Source of the DNA: Zygnema cylindricum
Lineage: Eukaryota; Streptophyta; Zygnematophyceae; Zygnematales; Zygnemataceae
Direction of reading: 5' to 3'
Length of the DNA stretch: 64,000 nucleotides
Assembly: GCA_037447655.1 (NCBI GenBank)
Contig: JBBHKE010003562.1
Span: forward strand, 253,425-317,424
Shown: positions 1 through 12,030 of the stretch, one piece after another
Position numbering within the stretch: the first letter of the stretch is position 1
Layout: each line of letters opens with the position of its first letter
Notes under the pieces: model-generated
Seen by the model: the letters and a program-made list of their open reading frames with translations, nothing else
Database searches by the model: none
Told to the model about the DNA's origin: nothing
Translations under genes and position numbers: made by a program

Positions 1-1900
1 GTTTTCTCCTTTTTTTTTCCTCTGTTTCTTTTACTTTTTTTGTGATTGTTATTATGGTTGATCAGCGTGTAATCGACTACTTTCCTTCGTTATTTTTTAG
101 GGCGACGAGAATACCGAATAAAAGTGATTTTTGGTCTACACAATCTAAATTGATGTACCGAAACAACGACGTTTAAAGTTATTCAAGCTACGGAAGGAGC
201 AAATAAAACTAGTTGTAAACAACAAATGTCCAAATGTAAGTAGCAACGAAGGCGTTTAAAGTCCGGCGACAAAGGTACAAGCAATAAAAAAAAATGGTTA
301 GATTTAAGATTCGAAATCTGAATTTCTCTAGAAAGATTAGAGAATTATATCGCTCAACCCATGTCACGGATCCCCGTCATTGATTTGTCGTCAAGTAAAG
401 TTGATATAAATAGTTGGTAAGAATTTATGTTCAAAAATATTTATTTCTAGTTTTTCAAGAAAGCCAACAGGTTCACTCGTATGAGGACACTTGAAAAAAT
501 TGATGCTGGAGTACGCTATCTACATCGATGTACCAACATAATGTTGTTTAATCAGCCTATAGGGCACAATGTAGACATTTAATGTTAAAGGTAAATAGCA
601 ATAAACGCGACCAAGATATCAAATATTAGAATTGGCGAAAAATAAGGTGTCCAACTCCATATTTCATTCATTTGCGTTCACCGATGTCCTATTTTCTATT
701 GTTTTTTATTTAGATCGCCCAATAATTTGTAGCAACCTATTTTTGTATCCGTAGCAATGTCAAGTTGCCCGTGTTGTTGGTTTTTATTCTATTTTGTGTG
801 TATTTTGGCAAGCTTTACGTGTAACAAGAATTATGACAAGCAAACTTTCATAGAGTTCCCTATTCATTGTATTTTAAAAAAATCGACGTAAAAATCAATG
901 GTCATAAAAAAAATCACAACTACCTCTAGTTTGTTTTTCCAATCTCGAGATTTTTAGATGTAGAAATGGGAATCTGTGTGACGAAAGAATTTTTTTCGAG
1001 TACAACCATTTTCTCTGGAAATTTATGTACTTTGGAAACACATTTTCCTGTAATAAAATTTGCTGATATTTCGTTTGAATCAGGCTGTCGTTTTTACGGG
1101 AGCAAAAAAAGCAACGGTGTTGTAAACATAAGAATAGAAATTTAGAAATAGCAAATGTTCCCGTGTGGGCTTTCTAATTTTTTCTCGATTTGTTATCATC
1201 TGAATCGGACTAAATATATTCTAAATTTATACACTTGTTTTCTTTGTTTTGTAAAGACCTTAAGAATGCTGAATAACATGTGTTAGGTTCGGTGTGAAAA
1301 TAACAATTCTTTTGCTTCGTCTCAGGTACAGGTCTATTTTCAAAGTTGTTTCAGTTTCAGTTATGTTGGCATGTGAATTTATGTTGCGTCCGATTCGCGT
1401 ATTCCTGTACGGTCGTTATTGTTTTTTGTGCAGTTTTATCGATTTTAGTGCGTTGAATGTCCTTTCAGTTTCGCGCGCCATTCTGTTTCGGGGCTTGAAT
1501 CTTGTTAGGCTCACCCCGCCTGTGGACTCCGACGCCCTTATGTCAGTTTTCTGCTGTGGAGTGGCGGTTAGTTGTCAGTCGTTAGAAGGTATTTTAGCAG
1601 GTGTCTAGATCAGTGTTGAACGTGGAGAAAAGAGGAGGAAGGAACATTGTCTTAAAAGGCTCCAATTGAATATATGACTTTGATTGGAGAACATGTGTGC
1701 TTTATTATAATGCATGCTCGCTTCCTCGTATTCTCTATGTGATGGTGTGAAACATCTCAGAATCTTATATGCCGTGCTCTCTTTCTATAAACATTTTTAC
1801 TGTAAAGGTTAAAAATGTTGTTTTTTGCTCCAAATTCACGAGCAAGTGATTTTGCCTTTTTTTTTTTAATTATACATTGCAGGTCGGAATATATTTTCTT
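1..1900. repeat. Tandem-array module, copy 1 (non-coding)
   Basis: This stretch is one of three copies of a non-coding module that alternates with the secreted-protein gene units. Bases 1-110 match 7,200-7,310, bases 108-480 match 6,508-6,870 and 12,745-13,110, bases 480-1,080 match 13,120-13,690, and bases 1,440-1,890 match 7,380-7,860. Similarity is interrupted by many small indels, so the copies are old. Open frames inside it (for example 1,294-1,608) are not conserved in the other copies, and I see no gene. The window begins inside the module. Confidence 0.7.
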
Positions 1901-2121
1901 TGGAAATTTATCACGCTGTGCACCGTAGTGAAATATGATATGATAGATTCACTTAATAGTAAAAGAAAAGACAAGATAGCATGCGGAAGCAAAGATTGCA
2001 AGAAGAGAACACTCCAGAAAAAGGCAAATATATTTCACCGGAAATTTTCCCCTCTTACATAAGATAAACTTGTCCGAAAACGACTAAGTCCTAAATACTC
2101 CAACTCCAACCAAACAAACTA

Positions 2122-2662
2122 CACCGCGAATCGTTATTAGTGTCAAAGTTTAAATATCGATGAAGAAAATTTACCTTAATGGATGCTAATTAAGAATTTG
2201 AAAATTTTCAAAAAAAAGGTGTATTCTAATTTCGGCGTTTATGCTAATTTGGGAACAGCAAAATTGAAATATTCGCCGTACGATTATATACATTGATATA
2301 TGTATCCGTACAAAGTATTAGAAATCGTACGCCGTCGCGAATTTAAATATCCGTACATGCTATACTACTTTACGTGTCAGAATAATCCCGTTTTTTTGAG
2401 CGCAAGTTCCTATGTGTGCGCGTCTGATTTAATTCATTTTTTGTAAGTTTTCACTTAAAAAGGTACAGATATGTACGGTCTGATATAGACCGTACACCAC
2501 ACTATTCATATTTTATTGTACTTTCGGGCTTTACTTTATTTTGTATGGTACCTTAATTAACGTCAAGGAAAAATAAAAAATCATGTATCCTATTTGAAAA
2601 AAAAAAATCAATATTTTAAGAACCCAAATTAGTGACTTTGACACTAATAACGATTCGCGGTG
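2122..2662. mobile_element. MITE-like inverted-repeat element 1
   Basis: The element is bounded by long, apparently perfect terminal inverted repeats: it opens with CACCGCGAATCGTTATTAGT and closes with the reverse complement of that string, the match running on to about 28 bp. A TA dinucleotide lies on both sides (2,120-2,121 and 2,663-2,664). It encodes nothing recognisable and is about 541 bp long. Related elements lie at 18.7, 19.6, 23.4 and 24.0 kb. The corresponding place in the second array unit lacks it, so it entered after the duplication or was lost there. Superfamily is uncertain: TA flanks suggest a Tc1/mariner-type origin. Confidence 0.75.
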
Positions 2663-2929
2663 TACCACTCGATCGCACGTCGTACAAAGGTACGCGCGCG
2701 AACCAATTAAAACAGAGTACCAACGAAACTACATACTGTACGCGGTACTCCACGAAAACATAAGACCGCCGTACATATATAAAGTACTAAAGCACTACGC
2801 GCGCGAAACCACACCAAACTATATTTAAACTAAACTAAACACACCGCGCCAAACAAAACCGCACGCTAACTAAATAAATTATGTTACGGCGCTCAACAAA
2901 ACTGAGACGCCGTTTCACAATGAACCTAA
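2663..2929. other. Short spacer, nothing recognised
   Basis: AT-rich spacer with several short alternating CG stretches (for example near 2,690-2,700 and 2,795-2,805). No gene, repeat array or known motif was recognised. Confidence 0.4.
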
Positions 2930-3379
2930 CAAAATAGTGATAGAGACGGTAGGTATTGCAAAACTTGCGATAGAAGAATCATCAAGGTACGAACGGGGTA
3001 AGAATGACAAAAAACTTTTAGTACGTTATTTAATATGAACTTTTCGCACTGTCTTTTAAGTACAGTCCGACGTGTAAATTGTAGCACGAAATTACAGTAG
3101 AGTAACCCAGGCCGGACTGCCGTACGCAGCACAAAAGTACGGTATTCCAAAAGGATTTCAGGAGTCAATCCGAAGGACCGTTTTTCGGATGAGACAAGCG
3201 GATATTCCTCAGATTTGTTCAAAGTGGCCACGTCACTTCGGACGGGGGGATGCAAAAAAACCGCCAAAAAATCTTTGCCGGAGTGTATCCTGTTCGTCGT
3301 TTGCCTCCCCTTTTTGTCTTTTATTAGGTTGTTTGAAATCTTCATTGGTACAGCTAGACTGTCCGTTTGTACAGACGTG

Positions 3380-3830
3380 ACATTCAAACCGTACGGATAA
3401 AAAACTTTGACATATCGAATGTACAAACATTGCAGTCAGATTGTGCACCTGAAAATCTTTGACGTACGGTCGCACGAAAATTACATTCAGACTCTACGCT
3501 TGAAAATCTTTGACGAATGGTCGTACAAATCTTTTGTACATCTCAAAATCTTCGACGGACAGTACAGTAGTACAAATATTAACGTTCAGACTGTACACCT
3601 GAATAACGTTGACTTACGGCTGCACAAATGTTACATTCTACGCTTGAAATCCTTTGACGAGGGATCAAACAAAGGTTACATTCAATTTTTAAGGTTGAAA
3701 AGCTTTGACTACCGGTCGTACCGGTCGTACGTTTAGATCGTACGTTTGAATATCTTTGACTAGCGCGCGTACAAATCTTGCATTCAGATAGTACGCTTAG
3801 AAAAATCTCTGATTTTTTTCAATATCTGAA
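3380..3830. repeat. Imperfect minisatellite, about 50-bp unit, upstream of gene copy 1
   Basis: About nine degenerate units of 45-55 bp follow one another. Each carries a core like ACATTCAGA, then a GTACGCTTGAAAATCTTTGAC-like stretch, then a variable tail such as GGTCGTACAAAT. The array lies 450-890 bp upstream of the start codon of the secreted-protein gene. The second array unit has the same repeat at 9,128-9,410 but with fewer units, so unit number has changed since duplication. Confidence 0.7.
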
Positions 3831-4131
3831 CAAAAGATACACCCAAAATATGGCACATACGCGAAGTTAGTACACTGGCACGACCTCGTGGGAAATAGGC
3901 CAAATTACCGTACATAAACGCTAGTTTCAAATGACCCACTTCCGGCCCGACGGGGAGAAGTCCTTCGGTGCCGTACAAACTCCAACAGATTCCTGTAGCG
4001 GCGATTGGCGGCAGCCGTACACTTTTGCCAAATTCCCGTGCCGCGTCAATTTAGATCTTTTTCCCAGACAAGAGCCACGCTTCTCCTAAAAGTCTGCTCC
4101 CAAAAACCGGAGACCACTCCGACGACGACAC

Positions 4132-4138
4132 TATATAT
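4132..4138 (+). promoter_or_regulatory. TATA box of secreted-protein gene copy 1
   Basis: The sequence CTATATATGAAC lies about 135 bp upstream of the start codon and is preserved at the same distance in copy 2. It is followed by a C/T-rich leader that ends CTCTCAG directly before the ATG. That leader resembles either a plant pyrimidine-rich 5' UTR or the 3' end of a leader intron. The surrounding 250 bp are nearly identical between copies, which supports a functional promoter. Confidence 0.6.
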
Positions 4139-4270
4139 GAACAGTTTCCATCTTCAACATCAAACCAGGCTGCCCCTCTTCCTTCCACTTCCGCTCTCGC
4201 TCGCTCTCCCGTTATCAACTCGTTTTCTCCTTCCCCTATTCTCTCTATTTCCTTTCTCTCTCGCTCTCAG

Positions 4271-4735
4271 ATGGCGAATTCTCTCGCTTCCGCACTTCTC
4301 TTGGTCATTGCGGCGGCCATGGTTTGCCACGTGGCAGCCGATTCCCTTCCGAAAAACATATCCAAAGCAGCCTACTCCGTAAGCGATCCTCCGACGTTTT
4401 TCGAAAAAAATTATGTCCCTCTGGCCGGACTTAAACCCGTAGCGCTGAATTCCACCTCTCCTAAGGGAGTCAGTCCTAAGGGATATTGCGCGTGGACCAC
4501 CACCCAAACATTATATTTCCCCGGCGGATATACCTACCAGGGAATTCTGAACAATCGATTTTTACCCAATTCTTACGTCCATTACTTCCAGGTCCTTATC
4601 CGTCAAAACAGTTACTATTCGGCTTCTGGAATTTGGTGGTATGTCGACCGATCCAATTATAATTGCTATCTCGCGGCCAGTTATGTCACTTATTCCGCAT
4701 CTCGGATCTCATCCCAAGTCTATCTCTGCTGCTAA
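4271..4735 (+). CDS. Small secreted Cys/Tyr-rich protein, copy 1
   Basis: A single uninterrupted 154-residue frame. Residues 1-23 form a clear signal peptide (basic-poor N-terminus, LLL-V/I-AAAMV core, ending VAA before Asp24), so the product should enter the secretory pathway. The mature part of about 130 residues has two N-glycosylation sequons (NIS near 29, NST near 62), four cysteines including a C-terminal CC pair, and a Tyr/Ser-rich second half with a WWY cluster. No transmembrane segment follows the signal peptide and no known domain is recognised. The start is chosen because both copies begin with the same MANSLAS segment just after the C/T-rich leader. An AATAAA lies at 4,940. The four amino-acid differences from copy 2, with an intact frame in both, suggest a functional gene. 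Function unknown. Confidence 0.85.
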   Translation: MANSLASALLLVIAAAMVCHVAADSLPKNISKAAYSVSDPPTFFEKNYVPLAGLKPVALNSTSPKGVSPKGYCAWTTTQTLYFPGGYTYQGILNNRFLPNSYVHYFQVLIRQNSYYSASGIWWYVDRSNYNCYLAASYVTYSASRISSQVYLCC

Positions 4736-6507
4736 TTTGGCGACACGCGGCAGTCAGGGGTCAACGATTGACCACGTGCAACTAAAGGATTGAGCGAGTG
4801 GAGCATGGCAGTCCAAGGTTTTACTGTTTCTGCAACTGAATTTGGCATTTTCCTTTCGGTTAGTGTTTGCCGTTGATCGCTTGACACGCGGCAGACGTAC
4901 TGCAGTACTAGCCGGCAGAATGTCAATTTATTTTGAAAAAATAAACAGTTAATTATCCATTCTGGAAATGGCGAATGAGGGTTGCAAGTATTGCAAATGT
5001 ATTTCCTTGTCTCCCGTTTAGCAAGAAGTTGAGGATTTGGGATCCTGTAGCTGGTAGGAACGGGTTTCTCACTTTTTGAGAAAAATTTTGGGGTTTTAAA
5101 AATTATAGTGGATGTTAGCATGGGTGTTTTCGACAAATATAAGTAACTTCTTTGCGTGTTTCTGGTGGTTTTCTTGTTGGATTTTTACTTTTGTCATCTT
5201 GGTGCTTTTCTTGGTTCATTGAGATCGGTGGTTTATTTCCACTTTATAGTAGCTACATCGAACCAATAATACCAAACCTTTTCTGGGGTTTAAATTTTGG
5301 ACGCTTTTTGTGGAAATTGGGAAAGTCGGTTATTTTTTCTTTGTGTTTATTTGTTCGGTTGTTTTTTGTTTTCTTGAAACTGTGCCATCTGTTTCACGTT
5401 TGCTTATGATTCGTTACTCTCAAGGAGGTCGCCATAGTCCCAAAAATACACATTCACAATAGTTGCCTGAAACATAACAATTTTTTTTTTTTTTTTTTGC
5501 TAAAATGTGAATTCTCAAGCAAATAGAGATACCGAATGTTGTATATTTAGAACAAGGCAGAATTGAATTGTGCTCTTTTCTCTTTCCTCGTTTAAATTTA
5601 ATGAACATATTGGTAAGTTTCTAAAGGAAGATGAATTGTGTCGGTTGGTGTTTGCCTTAGTTCGTGAATTTTCAGCAAAAGACAAAATTTTAACACGTGT
5701 TTTAATAAACACGTGTTTCACTATTCTTACGATCTTCAAATACGAAAATTCAAGTGGATAGGTAATAAATTTAATTAGCTTATTATTATGACAGTAATCG
5801 AGAATGCAAAAAGCCCACATAGGAAAATTTGTTTATCGTTTGAAAGTTTTACTGTTAATTTTTTTTGCCTTTTTCTCTCGTGACTAAAAGTGCCTATTTC
5901 AAACGAAATAAAAGCAATTTTCACAACCAGAAAACTTGTATCCACAGGAATTTTATAAGAAGAAATTAATATAGTCGAAAAAAAAATCTTTGAAGCACAC
6001 TGATTCCCACATTTATAGCTGAAAATCGTGAAATGAGAAAATAAAATATACATAGTTGTGGTTTTTTTGATGAATATTAATCTTTACACTGATCGTTTTA
6101 GCAAACGTTGAATAAGGTAGTACAATAAAAGTTTGCTTGTCATTGGAAAAAAAAAACAAAAACGACACCGTCGGCAACTTGATGTTATTACCAACATAGA
6201 AATCAGTTGCTAATTTTTACCGGGTCATCACCACAAAAAATTACATTAATAAGGGTAAGCGAAGAACGTGAATGAGTGACAAATAAATCTAGACTATTTT
6301 TTCTTCACAGATTTTTAATCTTCGATACCTTTAATCTCCTACTTTAAACGCATTCTTGCTACCTACCTTAATCCGTTTCATGTCTACATTTTGTGTTTTT
6401 ATATACCTTTTGCACGCTGGGCAAATTTTAGCATCATTCTTTTGGAATATCAATTTAGCTAGCATCGACCGAAAATGCTCTCTATCCGGTATTCTCACAT
6501 GGCGAAC

Positions 6508-7895
6508 TTCTGTGAGAATAACGAATAAAAGTATTTTTGGTCTACACAATCTAAATCGATGTACCAAAACAATGACGCTTAAGTTTATTCAACCTACGGA
6601 AGGAGCGAATAAAACTAGTTTTAAACAAGAAATGCCCAAATGTAAGTAGCAATGAAGGCGTTTAAAGTCCGGCGAAAAAAGGTACAAACAATAAAAAAAT
6701 GGTGAAATTTAAGAATCAAAAGCTGAATTTGTCTAGAAAGATTAGAGAATTACTTCACTGAACCCTTTTAATGAATCCCCGTCATGAATTCGTCGTCAAG
6801 TAAAGTTGTTATACATAGATGGTAAGATTTTATGTTCAAATGTATTTTTCTAGTTGTTCAAGAAAGCCAATAGGTACCCTTAAAGAGTGCCACGTGTCCA
6901 TTTTTCAGAGGTTTGTCTTGGCAGGAATTTGTCTTCGTCGTCTTTCTGCGAGAGTGTGGTGGAGAGGTTTGGTTTCGGAGAGAGGAAGGGAAAGGAGGAG
7001 GAGAGAATCCAGAAATCGGAGGAGAGAATCGAGAAATCGGAGGAGCGTAGGGGAAGGGAGCTACAGTGTTGTTCTATAGAGAGGAGAGAAAACAGAAAAG
7101 TGCGAAGACAAAAATAATTTGAAAAGTGCGAACATTTTTCTTTTTCGTGTAAGTGTGAAGACAAATATAATTTGAAAAGTGCGGTAATATCTTTTTTACA
7201 TGTTTTCTCCTTTTCTTTTCCTCTGTTTATTTTACCTTTTTTGTAATTGTTATTATGGTTGATCAGCGTGTAATCGACTAATTTCATTCGGTGTTTTTTA
7301 GGGCCACAAGAAATCGAACCTAAAATGATGTTAGTACGTCAATTAATGTTAATTCCGCTCCGCTTAGTCTTGTACGATTGAGATTGTCCTTTAGGTTTTG
7401 CGCGCCATTCTGCTTCGGGGCTTGAATGTCTTGTTAGGCGCACGTCCGCTTGCGGACTCCGACGCCCTTATGTTAGTTTTCCATTTGCTGTGCAGTGGTT
7501 GTTAGTCGTCGTTCGTTAAAATGTATTTTAGCAGGTGTTTAAATCAGTGTTGAACATGGAAAAAAGAGGAGGAAGGAACATTATTGTAAAAGGCTTCAAT
7601 TAAATATATGACTTTGATTGGAGGACATTTGTGCTTTATTGGAATGCCTGTTCGCATCCTCGTATCCTCTATGTGATGGTGTGAAACATCTCAGGTTCTT
7701 ATTTGTCGTGCTCAATTTCTTTTTATCAACATGTTTGACGTAGAGGTTGAAAATGTGGTTTTTTGCTCCGAATTCATGAGCAAGTGATTTCTCTTTTTTA
7801 AGAAAAGGAAGATATTGCATGACGCAAATAATCTTTCTTTGGAAATTTAGCTCGCTGCGCACTATATTAAAACGAGGGAAAAGGCAAGAGGGCAT
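6508..7895. repeat. Tandem-array module, copy 2 (non-coding)
   Basis: Second copy of the module seen at 1-1,900. Bases 6,508-6,870 match 108-480, bases 7,200-7,310 match 1-110, and bases 7,380-7,890 match 1,440-1,900 and, in part, 13,735-13,830. The order of blocks differs from copy 1 because the 1-110 block comes after the 108-480 block here. Bases 6,890-7,190 hold a purine-rich patch (GAGGAGAGAATC repeated) not found in copy 1. No gene recognised. Confidence 0.65.
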
Positions 7896-8824
7896 TCTTT
7901 TCTGTTTACATTTGAATTATTGCATTGCACATCCGCACTTGCTAGAGAATTGAGTTGTAAACGAAAAGAGAAAAAACGTTGTAGTTCAGGCAAATGTTGT
8001 GCGTGTATTTTTTTGGGGAAGGCGGGGACCTCGTTGAGAGTGGCAAATATGATCAACACATGGCAGAACTTTCAAACAAACAAAAAGAAATGAATTTCCG
8101 AATTTCCACGAAAAGCTTTTGAAGCATAAATTCCATCAACAGTTTGAAAAAGGGTCGTTCAAGGGAGCGACTACAAAGTGGGAATCGGCCAATCCAAAAA
8201 ACCAAAGAAAGTAAACGAGGAAAAATAATGCGAGTCGGAAGTCGCAATCGGGTACCCGAATCCGTACCCGACCGACCACGTCGGATCCGGAACCGATTCG
8301 GGTGCCAAATTTTGGGAGCCGGCCGGATTCGGGCCGGTGATTCACAAAAAAAATAAAAATAGGGTACTGTCGGGTAATCCAAAAACAATTTTTTTTGAAG
8401 GTTTTGTACTGTCCATACTATCCAACATTACTGTGATTTGTACTCTTGGTATCGTGGAAGGTATAAGGGAGATGTACGACTAATTTTGTACTTATTCAGG
8501 TAGGTACCAGGGGGGAACGAGTAGTCGCAAAAATCGAGTTTCGGTTATCTTTTATCATCGTAAACGCGTATCGGGTAACGGATAACAATTTAGTAGCGTG
8601 ACATAACCCGGTCGGGTATCGGGTGTTCAGATTTAAAAAAAAAAAATGTCGGTTTTGGGTATCTAAAATTTTGACTTTTGCGACCTCAGATGCGAGTTTT
8701 GTCCCGATATTTTTGGTTACCGATTTTGTTGGATATCGTAAAGGTAAGTTACTCGAAATGTTGTGTGGCGACAAGAAAATGTTACCGGCGAGATATTTAA
8801 ATGTGAATAAAATACTGTACAGGA
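7896..8824. other. Intergenic stretch between array units
   Basis: No gene is recognised here. It contains a recently dispersed 172-bp repeat (8,170-8,341, listed separately) and short frames of low quality. The part after 8,342 is AT-rich, with several GGGTA/TACCC motifs near 8,360-8,620 that echo the repeat. Confidence 0.4.
8170..8341. repeat. 172-bp dispersed repeat, copy 1
   Basis: This stretch is repeated at 47,814-47,985 in the same orientation with the same length and, by eye, a single mismatch (AGTAAACGAG here, AGTAGACGAG there). It is GC-rich compared with its surroundings and contains paired motifs GGGTACCCGA and CCGACCGACCACGTCGG. Flanks of the two copies are unrelated. Its type is not recognised; such near-identity argues for recent movement or conversion. 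Confidence 0.75.
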
Positions 8825-9127
8825 GACAGGGATTGATACGGTATTGCAAAACTTGAGGTAGAATAATGATCAGGTAAGCACGGGGTAAGATGAAGAAAGT
8901 AATTAAGTACGTACTGTACAGTATGCACTTGTAGCAGTGTCGTTAAGTACAGTCCGACGTGTACATTGTACCACGAAATTACAATACAGGAACCCAGGAC
9001 GGACTGCCGTACACAGCAAATGGATTCGGGAGTCAATCCGAAGGACCGTTTTTTGGATAAAGTAAACGGATGTTCCCTTCCTTGGCATCGCTTTTTGTCT
9101 TGTTCTTAGGAAGGTTTTAAAATCCTA

Positions 9128-9410
9128 ATGTGACATTCAAACCGTACGCGTAAAAAACTTTGACGAGCGGCTTGACAAGCATTACATTCAGATTGTAATC
9201 TTGAAAACATTCGACGATCGAGATTCTACGCTTGAAAATCTTTGACGACGGATGAAACAAAGGTTACATTCAGATTTTAAGGTTGAAAAGCTTTGACTGC
9301 CGGTCGTACCGGTCGTACGTTTAGATCGTACGTTTGAATATCTTTGACTAGCGCGCGTACAAATCTTACATTCAGATAGTACGCTTAGAAAAATCTTTGA
9401 TTTTTTTCAA
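9128..9410. repeat. Imperfect minisatellite upstream of gene copy 2
   Basis: Same roughly 50-bp unit as at 3,380-3,830, with about six units instead of about nine. The units nearest the gene, around CTTTGACTGCCGGTCGTAC, are the best conserved between copies; the distal ones have been lost. Confidence 0.65.
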
Positions 9411-9697
9411 CGTCTGACATACGCGAAGTTAGTACACTGGCACGACCTCCTTCGTGGGAAATAGGCCAAATTACGCTACATAAACACTAGTTTCAAATGA
9501 CCCACTTCCGGCCCGACGGGGAGAAGTCCTTCGGTGCCGTACAAACTCCACCAGATTCTTGTAGCGGCGATTGGCGGCGGCCGTACACTTTTGGCAAATT
9601 CCCATGCCGCGTCAATTCAGATCTTTTTCCCAGACCAGAGCCACGCTTCTCCTAAAAGTCTGCTCCCAAAAACCGGAGACCACTCCGACGACGACAC

Positions 9698-9704
9698 TAT
9701 ATAT
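9698..9704 (+). promoter_or_regulatory. TATA box of secreted-protein gene copy 2
   Basis: Same TATATAT in the same context as in copy 1, about 133 bp before the start codon, followed by the same C/T-rich leader. Confidence 0.6.
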
Positions 9705-9836
9705 GAACAGTTTCCATCTTCGACATCAAACCAGGCTGCCCCTCTTCCTTCCACTTCCGCTCTCGCACTCTTTCCCGTTATCAACTCGTTTTCTCCTTCC
9801 CCTATTCTCTCTATTTCCTTTCTCTCTCGCTCTCAG

Positions 9837-10301
9837 ATGGCGAATTCTCTCGCTTCCGCACTTCTCTTGGTCGTTGCAGCGGCTATGGTTTGCCACGTGG
9901 CAGCCGATTCCCTTCCGAAAAACATATCCAAAGCAGCCTACTCCGTAAGCGATCCTCCGACGCTTTTCGAAAAAAATTATGTCCCTCTGACTGGACTTAA
10001 ACCCGTAGCGCTGAATTCCACCTCTCCTAAGGGAGTCAGTCCTAAGGGATATTGCGGGTGGACCACCACCCAAACATTATATTTCCCCGGCGGATATACC
10101 TACCAGGGAATTCTGAACAATCGATTTTTACCCAATTCTTACGTCCATTACTTCCAGGTCCTTATCCGTCAAAACAGTTACTATTCGGCTTCTGGAATTT
10201 GGTGGTATGTCGACCGATCCAATTATAATTGCTATCTCGCGGCCAGTTATGTCACTTATTCCGCATCTCGGATCTCATCCCAAGTCTATCTCTGCTGCTA
10301 A
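9837..10301 (+). CDS. Small secreted Cys/Tyr-rich protein, copy 2
   Basis: A 154-residue frame almost identical to copy 1. The four differences are Val for Ile at residue 13, Leu for Phe in the PT-x-FEK segment, Thr for Ala in the next segment, and Gly for Ala after the first mature Cys. Signal peptide, both NxS/T sequons and all four mature cysteines are kept. The frame is open further upstream to 9,534, but that extension crosses the TATA box and leader and is not open in copy 1, so the start at MANSLAS is preferred. Copy 2 lacks the AATAAA found downstream of copy 1. Function unknown. Confidence 0.85.
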   Translation: MANSLASALLLVVAAAMVCHVAADSLPKNISKAAYSVSDPPTLFEKNYVPLTGLKPVALNSTSPKGVSPKGYCGWTTTQTLYFPGGYTYQGILNNRFLPNSYVHYFQVLIRQNSYYSASGIWWYVDRSNYNCYLAASYVTYSASRISSQVYLCC

Positions 10302-12030
10302 TTTGGCGACACGCGGCAGTCTGGGGTCAACGATTGACCACGTGCAACTAAAGGATTGAGCCAGTGGAGCATGGCAGTCCAAGGTTTTACTGTTTCTGCA
10401 ACTGAATTTGGCATTTTTTATTTCGGTTAGTTTGTGTTGTTGATCGGTTGACATTTGGTAGACGTACTGCAGTACAAGTCGGCAGGATCAATTTTTTTTT
10501 TGAAATTATTTTTGAAAAAATATATAGTTTATTAGCCAAACTAGAAATGGTGAATGAGAGTTGCAAGTCAGGCTGCTTTATTTCCTTATCTCCCTTCAAA
10601 TAAAAAGTTGATGATTCGGGATCCTGGAGCTGGTAGTAAAAGGTTTTTCGCTTTTCGAGGGGAAATTTTTGGGTTTTTATAAGTTATAGCTGATGTTAGC
10701 GTGGGTGTATTTTGAGAACTATAAATATATTATTTGCTAATTTTTTGTGGTTTTCTTGTCAGATTTTTACTTTTGTCATCTTTCTTGGTTTATTTGGGAT
10801 AGGTTGATTTCCACGTTGTTTTCGCTAATCTGAAAAAATAATATCAATCAGTCGGTGGAATTCGAATTTCGGATGCTTTTGATGGAAATTGGGAAAGTCA
10901 ATTTTTTTACTTCAGTTTTGAAAATTGTGCCTTGTTTTTCACATTCACTTTTGATTCGTTACTCTCAAGGAGGTCCCACCTTTCGAAAAAGATACAATCA
11001 CAATAGTTGCCTGAAACATGCATTTTTTTTTTTTTATATACATTCTGAAATCTCAAGCAATTAGAGATACCAAATGTTGTATATATAAAATAAGGCAGAA
11101 ATGAGTTTTCTATTTCCTTTTTCCTCGTTTACCTTCGATGAATAGCAAAGTAAATTTTAAAAGGAAAATGAATTGTGTCCGGTGGTGTTTGTCTTTCCTT
11201 TAAAGTAAAAATCACTTGTTTGTGAATTTTCAGCAAATGACCATTTTTTTAACCTTTTTTGTAAACATGCTATTCAGACTCTTAGATCTTCAAATACGAA
11301 AGATACAAGTGGAAAATCGAACAAATATTTAGCTTGATTATTTTGACAGCAATCAAGAATCTAAAAGCCCACGTAGGAACATTTGTTCATCGTTTGAAAA
11401 ATTTCCTTTTTAAGAATGTTTACTTTTTCTCTCGTGAAAATAATTGCGTGTTTTAAACGAAATAAGAGCATGTTTCACCGCAAAAAAAAAGTGTCCGCAG
11501 GAAATAATTGTACTCGAAAACAAATCGTCACGACACAAAGATTCCCATCTCTATCGCTGAAAATTCCTAATTAAGAATACAAAATAACGTAGTTGTGATT
11601 TTCTTCATAAATAACAGTTTTTTCACTGATTTTTCTAACATAGGTTGAATAAGGTTGAAAGTTTTCTTGTCGTTGGAAAAAACAGACAAAAACTAAAATA
11701 AAAAAAACCACACCATCGACAACTTTATGTCGTTATAAATACAGAAATCGGTTCCTACTTTTCATCCGGTCATCTCCAAGAAAAGTAATTTTAAAAACTG
11801 TTAGCAATGAAATTGAATGAATGACAAATGGATTTAGACATTTGTTTTTTACCAATTTTCAATCTTTGATATCTTTATTGCCATACTTTAAACGCTTTCT
11901 TGCTGCCTACCTTTATACATTTGTTGTGTACATTCAGTGTTATTTTTGTACCTTTTGTAGGCTAGACTACTTTAAAAAATCGATCCTTCGATACATCAAT
12001 TCCGTTAGCATAGACAAAACATGACCTTTA

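Larger units (their letters stand above)
2930..6500. repeat. Tandem-array gene unit, copy 1
   Basis: This unit is repeated at about 8,825-12,030. The two copies match from upstream of the minisatellite, through the secreted-protein gene, to the tail at 6,220-6,420. Identity is high over the promoter and coding region and falls off toward the tail, where indels are common. The tail occurs a third time at 17,013-17,200. Outside the gene (4,271-4,735) and its promoter I see no other coding region; frames at 2,926-3,426 and 5,152-5,409 are not preserved in the second copy. Confidence 0.75.
8825..12030. repeat. Tandem-array gene unit, copy 2
   Basis: Second copy of the unit at 2,930-6,500. It matches from upstream of the minisatellite through the gene at 9,837-10,301 and then, with growing divergence and indels, to the tail near 11,760-12,020. 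Stretches longer than 300 bp on either side of the gene hold no other coding region; the frames at 10,855 and 11,821 have no counterpart in copy 1. Confidence 0.75.

Noticed and set aside
2926-3426. 166-residue minus-strand frame
   Set aside because: Not preserved in the second array unit and without protein features; it overlaps the minisatellite.
9534-9836. N-terminal extension of secreted-protein gene copy 2
   Set aside because: It crosses the TATA box and leader, hides the signal peptide, and is not open in copy 1.
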